In this document: positions 13,129 to 17,654 of the stretch, piece by piece
How positions within the stretch are numbered: position 1 is the stretch's first letter
How the letters are laid out: the number at the start of each line of letters is the position of its first letter
DNA from: Reyranella sp.
Lineage (GTDB): Bacteria; Pseudomonadota; Alphaproteobacteria; Reyranellales; Reyranellaceae
Direction of reading: 5' to 3'
Assembly: GCA_030679805.1 (NCBI GenBank)
Contig: JAUXST010000046.1
Coordinates: 1-17,654, forward strand
Length of the DNA: 17,654 nt
The notes under the pieces: generated by a model
Told to the model about the DNA's origin: nothing
The model's database searches: none
What the model saw: only the letters and a program-made list of their open reading frames with translations
Translations under genes and position numbers: made by a program

Positions 13129-13959
13129 ATGATCAAGTCCATTCTGGCCGTGTCCGAAGGCGGCCCCGATGCCGCCATGTCGTTCGGCCTGGCTGCCCGC
13201 GTGGCGGCGTGTTTCGGCGGCACCGTGGATGCGCTTCATCTGCCGGTCGGCCCCGCAGGCGGCATCGTCGGCGGCCTTGCCATGAGCGGCGAGGCGATGC
13301 CGCTCCTGATCGACATCGACGACGAGCGGCTGGAGGAGCGCGCCAAGGAATCCGAGCGCGTCTACAAGGAAATCGTGTCGCCGATCAAGGATGCCACCTA
13401 TACCGCCGCCAAGACCGCGACGCTCGACACGCTGGTGGCGATGGGCCGCTGCTCCGACATTCTGGTGCTCGGCCGGCCGGGCGCCGATCCCGAGAACGTG
13501 GCGCCGGCCACCGTCGAGGCCGCCATCTACGAATGCGCCCGCCCCGTCATGATCGCACCGCCCACCGCCGGAACGGGTGCATTCGGTTCGGTGATCGTGG
13601 CATGGAACGGCAGCTTCCAGGCCGCGCGCGCCGTCGAGTATGCGCTGCCGTTCCTGAAGTCGGCGGGCAAGACCACGATCCTGGTGGCCGGCAGCAAGCC
13701 CGACGATGTCGGCGCGTCGTACCTTGCGCGCAACCTCGGGCGGCACGGCATCACCGCCACCATCGACGCGATCGATCCCGGCATCGCCTCGGGCCGTGCC
13801 CGTGGCCGCGCGCTGCTCGACTACACCCACGGCAAGGGCGCCGACATGCTGGTCATGGGTGCCTACGGCCGCGGCCAGGTGATGAGCTTCCTGGGTCTCG
13901 GCGGCGCCACCGGCAAGGTGATCTCGTCCTGCCGCGTGCCTCTGTTGATGGCGCACTAA
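13129..13959 (+). CDS. Tandem universal stress protein (UspA family)
   Basis: A 276-residue protein with two Usp domains. The first (about 1-145) has IKSILAVSEGGPDAAM, SDILVLGRPGAD and CARPVMIAPP. The second (about 152-275) has SVIVAWNGSFQAARAVEYAL, then GADMLVMGAYGRGQVMSFLG and SSCRVPLLMAH. The second domain keeps a Gly-rich GxxG...GG-A-T nucleotide-binding pattern (244-261, spacing about one residue off the classical G-2x-G-9x-G). The first domain lacks it. Such double-Usp proteins are common in alphaproteobacteria and respond to starvation or oxidative stress by mechanisms not well defined. ATG 13129 has GGAGA 9 nt upstream. Its stop lies 4 bp from the stop of the convergent TPR-Kazal gene. 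Confidence 0.92.
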   Translation: MIKSILAVSEGGPDAAMSFGLAARVAACFGGTVDALHLPVGPAGGIVGGLAMSGEAMPLLIDIDDERLEERAKESERVYKEIVSPIKDATYTAAKTATLDTLVAMGRCSDILVLGRPGADPENVAPATVEAAIYECARPVMIAPPTAGTGAFGSVIVAWNGSFQAARAVEYALPFLKSAGKTTILVAGSKPDDVGASYLARNLGRHGITATIDAIDPGIASGRARGRALLDYTHGKGADMLVMGAYGRGQVMSFLGLGGATGKVISSCRVPLLMAH

Positions 13960-13963
13960 TCCG

Positions 13964-15382
13964 TCAGGGACAGGCGCCCGCGCCCTGCGTCACCACGTCG
14001 GGGTCGGCGCAGGCGCTACAGGCATTGCCATAGGTCTTGCGGCTGCCGTCGCGGCGGACGCCGCAGGCCGGACGGTAGTCGCGAGTGCACATCTGTGGCC
14101 GGGGATCGGCGCACAGGCCGCCGGCGACGGGCAGCGATTCGGGCGCGAGTTCGGCCCGCGTCATGAGGAACGTGAAGGGTTGCGCACGATAGTCGCTCAG
14201 CGTGCCGACGACGGCGATGCCGGCGCCGACGGCGGGCAGCGGGCTGAGCGGCCGGGCCATGACCACGACGAGGTCGACGACGTTGGCCGCCTGGCTCTCG
14301 TCGGTGATCGCGGCCTCGATGCGGTCGGGCGTGGCCGAGATCACTTTCACCGGAATCTTCAGACGCGCACCGCCGCCGTGCTGCTTCGTCCCGATGGCCT
14401 GCCAGACCTTCTCGGCCGCCGCCTTGTTGGCGGGCGTTGCGTCGCGATGGCGAAGCACCAGCGCCCAGTCGGCAAAAGTAAGCGTGGCCGGATCGTTCTC
14501 CTCGACGAGCACCAGCGCCGCTTCGGGCGGCGTTAGCATGCGCGGAATCGATTTCACGAAATTGTCCGGTGGCGCGCGTTCGCCCGCAGCGACGCGGGCG
14601 ATCAGTTCGTTCCAGCCTTCCTCGCTACCACGATAAAGACGGTAACGCGAGCGCACGTAGCGGTCGATGTCGGTGGCAGCCGCCGCGTTCTTGGCCGCGC
14701 GCGCGATCGCGATCGAGCGCGCGGCATACCAGAAGCCAAGTGCGTCGAGCGGCGTGCCCTCGAGCTGCGCGACGGCGAGCTGATAGACGTCCTGCAGATT
14801 GTCCGGTTCGGCGGCGACCGAGAGGCGGTAGTGGCGTCGCGCGTTGTCGTAGTCCTTGGCCTGAAGGGCGGCGAAACCCAGCGTGCCGTTGAAGACCCCC
14901 GCCATCTGTTCCTTGACACGCGCGAAGGCCGCATCGGTGAGCGACACCGGCTTCTGCCAGTTTGGCAACACGAGCAATCCACGCTCGGCCGCGGCGACCG
15001 CCAGGGGCAGAGCCGCTGCGTCGCCGGCGGCGGCCTTCGTCCGCCCCGCATAGGCGCGATTGGCCAGCGCGCGCACATTGTCGGGATCGACCTGCAGCAG
15101 GCGCGCCGCGACGACATCGGCCTTGGCCGGCTGGTTGGCGGCGTGCCAGGCGGCGATCGCCTGTTCGAAGGCCTCGGTCCTGAGCACGCTGCCCGGATAC
15201 CAGGCGATGAAGACTTCCATCGCCGCCGCGCGCTTGGCGGCGTCGCGCATATTGAGCGCGGCCATGTAGGAGTCGTACTCGGCCGGGATCTGGAAAGTGT
15301 TCCGCGTCTGGGCCGCGACGTCGGCTGCGACGAAAGCAAAGGCCAGCGACAGAACGAGACCAAGCCAACGTATCACCGCCAT
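13964..15382 (-). CDS. Exported TPR-like protein with C-terminal Kazal-type domain
   Basis: A 472-residue protein. A signal peptide (hydrophobic 8-23, likely cleavage after VAA at 22-24) is followed by an Ala-rich helical repeat region (about 36-265) with TPR-like units such as AALQAKDYDNARRHYRLSVA (171-190). A beta-rich segment (about 338-410) comes next. The last 49 residues hold six cysteines (424, 432, 440, 455, 458, 471) with DYRPACG, DG, TYGNAC and SAC, a Kazal serine-protease-inhibitor pattern. The C3-C4 gap is 14 residues rather than the usual 10. Kazal domains normally block serine proteases through the loop around C2, so an anti-protease or protein-binding role in the envelope is an inference. 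ATG 15382 has GGGAGG 6 nt upstream. It is divergent from the RND operon. Confidence 0.85.
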   Translation of the reverse strand: MAVIRWLGLVLSLAFAFVAADVAAQTRNTFQIPAEYDSYMAALNMRDAAKRAAAMEVFIAWYPGSVLRTEAFEQAIAAWHAANQPAKADVVAARLLQVDPDNVRALANRAYAGRTKAAAGDAAALPLAVAAAERGLLVLPNWQKPVSLTDAAFARVKEQMAGVFNGTLGFAALQAKDYDNARRHYRLSVAAEPDNLQDVYQLAVAQLEGTPLDALGFWYAARSIAIARAAKNAAAATDIDRYVRSRYRLYRGSEEGWNELIARVAAGERAPPDNFVKSIPRMLTPPEAALVLVEENDPATLTFADWALVLRHRDATPANKAAAEKVWQAIGTKQHGGGARLKIPVKVISATPDRIEAAITDESQAANVVDLVVVMARPLSPLPAVGAGIAVVGTLSDYRAQPFTFLMTRAELAPESLPVAGGLCADPRPQMCTRDYRPACGVRRDGSRKTYGNACSACADPDVVTQGAGACP

Positions 15383-15464
15383 CGCAACCTCCCTTCCCCG
15401 GGAAATACAGTGACCGTTTTGTCGAATTAAGGCAGTGTCCGGACGTTAGGCACGAGCGGGGACA
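15383..15464. promoter_or_regulatory. Divergent promoter region for the RND operon and TPR-Kazal gene
   Basis: Starts at 15382 (leftward) and 15465 (rightward) leave 82 bp that must hold promoters for both units. The centre is AT-richer (GTTTTGTCGAATTAAGG at 15416-15432). I cannot assign boxes or an operator with confidence, and no TetR- or MarR-type regulator gene is next to it. Confidence 0.35.
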
Positions 15465-16610
15465 ATGACAATGCAAGAGCGGCGTTTAAGGCTATTGGCG
15501 CTTCTCGGAGCAGGTCTGATCGCGGCGCTTCCGGGCGGGCCGGCGGAAGCCCAGCAGGGTGCGCCGCCGCCGGCCGTCCTGGTCCAGCCGGCCGAGCTGA
15601 AGCCGATCGCCGACCAGTCCGAATTCATCGGCCGCGCCGCCGCCATCGACAAGGTCGAGCTGCGCGCCCGGGTCAAGGGCTTCCTCGGGCCCCGAAAGTT
15701 CAAGGACGGCGATATGGTCAAGGAAGGCCAGGTCCTGTTCACGATCGAACCCGAGCCCTACCAGGCCGCGGTCGACCAGAAGACGGCCCAGCGCGATGCC
15801 GCCAAGGCTGCACTGACCAACGCCGATCTGCAGCTCCACCGCGCCGAGGAACTGCTGCGCAGCAAGACCGGCACCCAGGTGACCTACGACCAGCGGCTGT
15901 CGGAACAGCTCCAAGCCAAGGCGCAGCTCGAGGATACCTCAGCCCAGCTGCGCGATGCCGAAATCCAGCTCTCCTATACCCAGATCAAATCGCCGATCGA
16001 CGGCCGCATCGGCCGCGCTTCGGTATCGCCGGGTAATATCGTCGGCCCCGACTCGGGCGTGCTGGCTACGGTGGTCAGCGAAAACCCGATCCGGGTGCTG
16101 TTCTCGATCACCCAGCGCGAACTGCTCGATGCGCGGCGCGACACGACCACGGGCGACACCCTCGTGGTGCGCCTGCGGCTGGCCGACGGCAGCCTCTACA
16201 AGGACAAGGGCAGGCTCGACTTCATCGACGTCACCGCCGATGCCAAGACCGACGGCCAGGTGGTGCGGGCGGTGTTCGACAACAAGCAGGGCCTGCTGAC
16301 CGACGGCCAGACGGTGCGCGTGATCGTCGAAGGCGAGAAGGCCCCGACCGTGATCGCCGTGCCGCAGGCTGCCGTCGCGCTCGACCAGACCGGCTCCTAC
16401 CTGTTCGTGGTCAACGACAAGAACGTGGCCGAGCAGCGCCGGGTCAAGACCGGCGTGTCGCGCGACGGCCTGGTCGCCATCGCCGAAGGGCTGAAGGCCG
16501 GCGAGAAGGTCATCATCCAGGGCCAGCAACGGGTGCGGCCGGGCATGACCGTGGCGCCGACAGAGGCGCCGACAGAGGCGCCGGCCGCGGCACCGGCGAA
16601 GAAGCTGTAG
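15465..16610 (+). CDS. RND efflux periplasmic adaptor subunit (HlyD/AcrA family)
   Basis: A 381-residue membrane-fusion protein that links an RND pump to an outer-membrane channel. A signal peptide ends near AEA (27-29), with no lipobox Cys. The first lipoyl half is about 62-98 (ELRARVKGFL, GDMVKEGQVLFTIEP), a coiled-coil hairpin spans about 100-168, and the second lipoyl half is LSYTQIKSPIDGRIGRASVS (169-188). A beta-barrel and membrane-proximal domain follow (PQAAVALDQTGSYLFVV, 300-316). The Pro/Ala/Thr-rich tail includes a short tandem repeat. ATG 15465 is used, but ATG 15471 has better spacing from GGGGA. The pump gene follows 4 nt after the stop. The cargo is unknown. Confidence 0.95.
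   Translation: MTMQERRLRLLALLGAGLIAALPGGPAEAQQGAPPPAVLVQPAELKPIADQSEFIGRAAAIDKVELRARVKGFLGPRKFKDGDMVKEGQVLFTIEPEPYQAAVDQKTAQRDAAKAALTNADLQLHRAEELLRSKTGTQVTYDQRLSEQLQAKAQLEDTSAQLRDAEIQLSYTQIKSPIDGRIGRASVSPGNIVGPDSGVLATVVSENPIRVLFSITQRELLDARRDTTTGDTLVVRLRLADGSLYKDKGRLDFIDVTADAKTDGQVVRAVFDNKQGLLTDGQTVRVIVEGEKAPTVIAVPQAAVALDQTGSYLFVVNDKNVAEQRRVKTGVSRDGLVAIAEGLKAGEKVIIQGQQRVRPGMTVAPTEAPTEAPAAAPAKKL
16554..16583 (+). repeat. 12-bp in-frame tandem repeat
   Basis: GCGCCGACAGAG occurs twice in a row, followed by half a unit, encoding APTEAPTEAPA in the adaptor tail. Copy number could vary between strains without shifting frame. Confidence 0.8.
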
Positions 16611-16614
16611 CTCC

Positions 16615-17654
16615 ATGACAATCTCGTCGCTGTTCATCCGCCGCCCGCGGCTGGCTTTCGTCATCTCCACGGTGATCTCGATCGCCGGCGTCATCGCCAT
16701 GACCGTGATGCCGGTGGCGCAGTTCCCCGACATCGTGCCACCGCAGGTCCGGGTCTCCGCCACCTACCCCGGCGCGTCGGCGCAGGCGGTCGAGGAAAGC
16801 GTGGCGCAGGTCATCGAGGCGCAGGTCAACGGCGTCGAGCGCATGCTCTACATGAAATCGACCTCGGGCGGCGACGGCAGCTACCAGCTTACCGTCAGCT
16901 TCGAGGTCGGCTCCAGCCCCGACCTCAACACCGTGAACGTCACCAACCGCGTCAACCAGGCGCTGGCGCTGCTGCCGCCGGAAGTGCAGCGCAACGGCGT
17001 CACGACCAAGAAGCAGTCCTCGGCGCTGCTGCAGGTGGTCGCAATCTATTCGCCCAAGGGCACCCGCGACGCTCTGTTCCTGTCGAACTTCGCCACCATC
17101 ACCATGCTCGACACCCTGCGGCGCGTGCCCGGCGTCGGCGATGCCTCGCTGTTCGGCGCGCTCGACTATTCCATGCGCGTCTGGCTGAACCTCGACCGCA
17201 TGTCGAGCCTCGACATCACGCCCAACGACGTGGTCAAGGCCGTCCAGGCGCAGAACGTCCAGGCCGCCGTCGGCCTGGTCGGCGCCGCGCCGCTGATGAG
17301 CGACGTCGATTTTCAGCTCAACATCACCACCCAGGGCCGCCTGACGACGGTCGACGAGTTCGAGAGCATCGTCGTGCGCGCCACGTCCGACGGTGCGCTG
17401 GTGCGCATCAAGGACATCGCCCGCGTCGAACTGGGCGCCAAGAACAGCGACTCGGCCGCCCGCTTCAACGGCAAGCCGGCCTCCGGGATCCAGATCGCCC
17501 AGCTGCCCGGCGCCAATGCGCTGGCCACGGCCGGCGGCGTCCGCAAGGCGCTGAAGGACCTCGAATCGCGGGTGCCCGACGATGTCGCCTTCGAGATCAT
17601 GTACGACACCACGGTATTCGTCGAAGCCACGATCGAAAGCGTTATCCATACGCT
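16615..17654 (+). CDS. RND efflux pump permease, HAE1/AcrB-like (3' end outside window)
   Basis: ATG 16615 opens a frame that runs off the window after 346 codons; full-length proteins are about 1,040 residues. It begins MTISSLFIRRPRLAFVISTV with the first membrane helix at about 11-31. Then come the porter-domain hallmarks QFPDIVPPQV, ATYPGASAQAVEESVAQVIE, NGVERMLYM, NRVNQALALLPPEVQ and GVGDASLFGALDYSMRVWLN. It is the proton-driven inner-membrane pump of a tripartite efflux system, working with the adaptor encoded just upstream (4-nt gap). The HAE1 type exports hydrophobic or amphiphilic drugs; the actual cargo cannot be told. No outer-membrane channel gene is in view. Confidence 0.95.
   Translation, partial: MTISSLFIRRPRLAFVISTVISIAGVIAMTVMPVAQFPDIVPPQVRVSATYPGASAQAVEESVAQVIEAQVNGVERMLYMKSTSGGDGSYQLTVSFEVGSSPDLNTVNVTNRVNQALALLPPEVQRNGVTTKKQSSALLQVVAIYSPKGTRDALFLSNFATITMLDTLRRVPGVGDASLFGALDYSMRVWLNLDRMSSLDITPNDVVKAVQAQNVQAAVGLVGAAPLMSDVDFQLNITTQGRLTTVDEFESIVVRATSDGALVRIKDIARVELGAKNSDSAARFNGKPASGIQIAQLPGANALATAGGVRKALKDLESRVPDDVAFEIMYDTTVFVEATIESVIHT

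Noticed and set aside
12820..13956. 378-codon minus-strand frame rich in His, Gly, Arg and Ala
   Set aside because: It is antisense to the universal stress protein and the DUF442-type gene and has no recognisable domain.
16513..17649. 378-codon minus-strand frame at the right end
   Set aside because: It is antisense to the RND pump gene, whose plus-strand frame runs open to the window edge with clear HAE1 motifs.

Overview
The window looks like chromosomal DNA of a GC-rich, aerobic Gram-negative bacterium, most likely an alphaproteobacterium. The genes use G/C at third positions, several products carry Sec signal peptides for a periplasm, there is an RND efflux operon, and the MmgE/PrpD, P1-peptidase and mandelate-racemase-type genes suit such a host. 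Dispersed palindromic intergenic repeats fit too. A Reyranella-like or other Rhodospirillales/Hyphomicrobiales host is my guess from gene content only. I saw no rRNA, tRNA, CRISPR array, intact IS element or integrase.

Layout. 1-1089 is the 3' part of an MmgE/PrpD gene (+). 1090-1839 has no protein gene I can support, but it holds a possible structured RNA, leftward terminator-like hairpins and a 93-bp second copy of the 3' end of the flavoprotein gene at 4097-5248. Between the two copies (1797-4096) lie an enolase-superfamily gene, a GNAT acetyltransferase gene and about 600 bp of lower-GC DNA. This block looks like an insertion targeted to the 3' end of the flavoprotein gene.

4097-7395 (-) is a tightly packed operon read right to left: SDR-family protein, P1 (DmpA/NylC-like) autoprocessing hydrolase, CrcB fluoride channel and HI0933-family flavoprotein. 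Two junctions are GTGA stop/start overlaps. 7396-7653 is a block of palindromic repeats. 7654-9365 (-) is a two-gene unit for exported proteins: an uncharacterised Cys-containing protein followed by a MORN-repeat protein. A small STAS-like protein (+) and a two-CBS-domain protein (-) then converge on a long palindrome at 9947-10049.

10591-13036 carries queC (preQ0 synthase) and, after an opposing DUF4142 gene, a VUT/YhhQ-type membrane protein of the family that imports queuosine precursors, followed at once by a DUF442-type Cys phosphatase-like or sulfurtransferase-like protein. Next are a tandem universal stress protein (+) and, tail to tail with 4 bp between, an exported TPR-like protein ending in a six-cysteine Kazal-like domain (-). 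Divergent from that, the window ends with an RND efflux adaptor and the first third of its inner-membrane pump (cut by the window edge).

Most of the window is ordinary accessory or housekeeping sequence. The points most worth a second look are the duplicated gene 3' end whose five differences are all synonymous, the possible three-way-junction RNA at 1320-1445, the SDR lacking the catalytic tyrosine, and the TPR-Kazal fusion.
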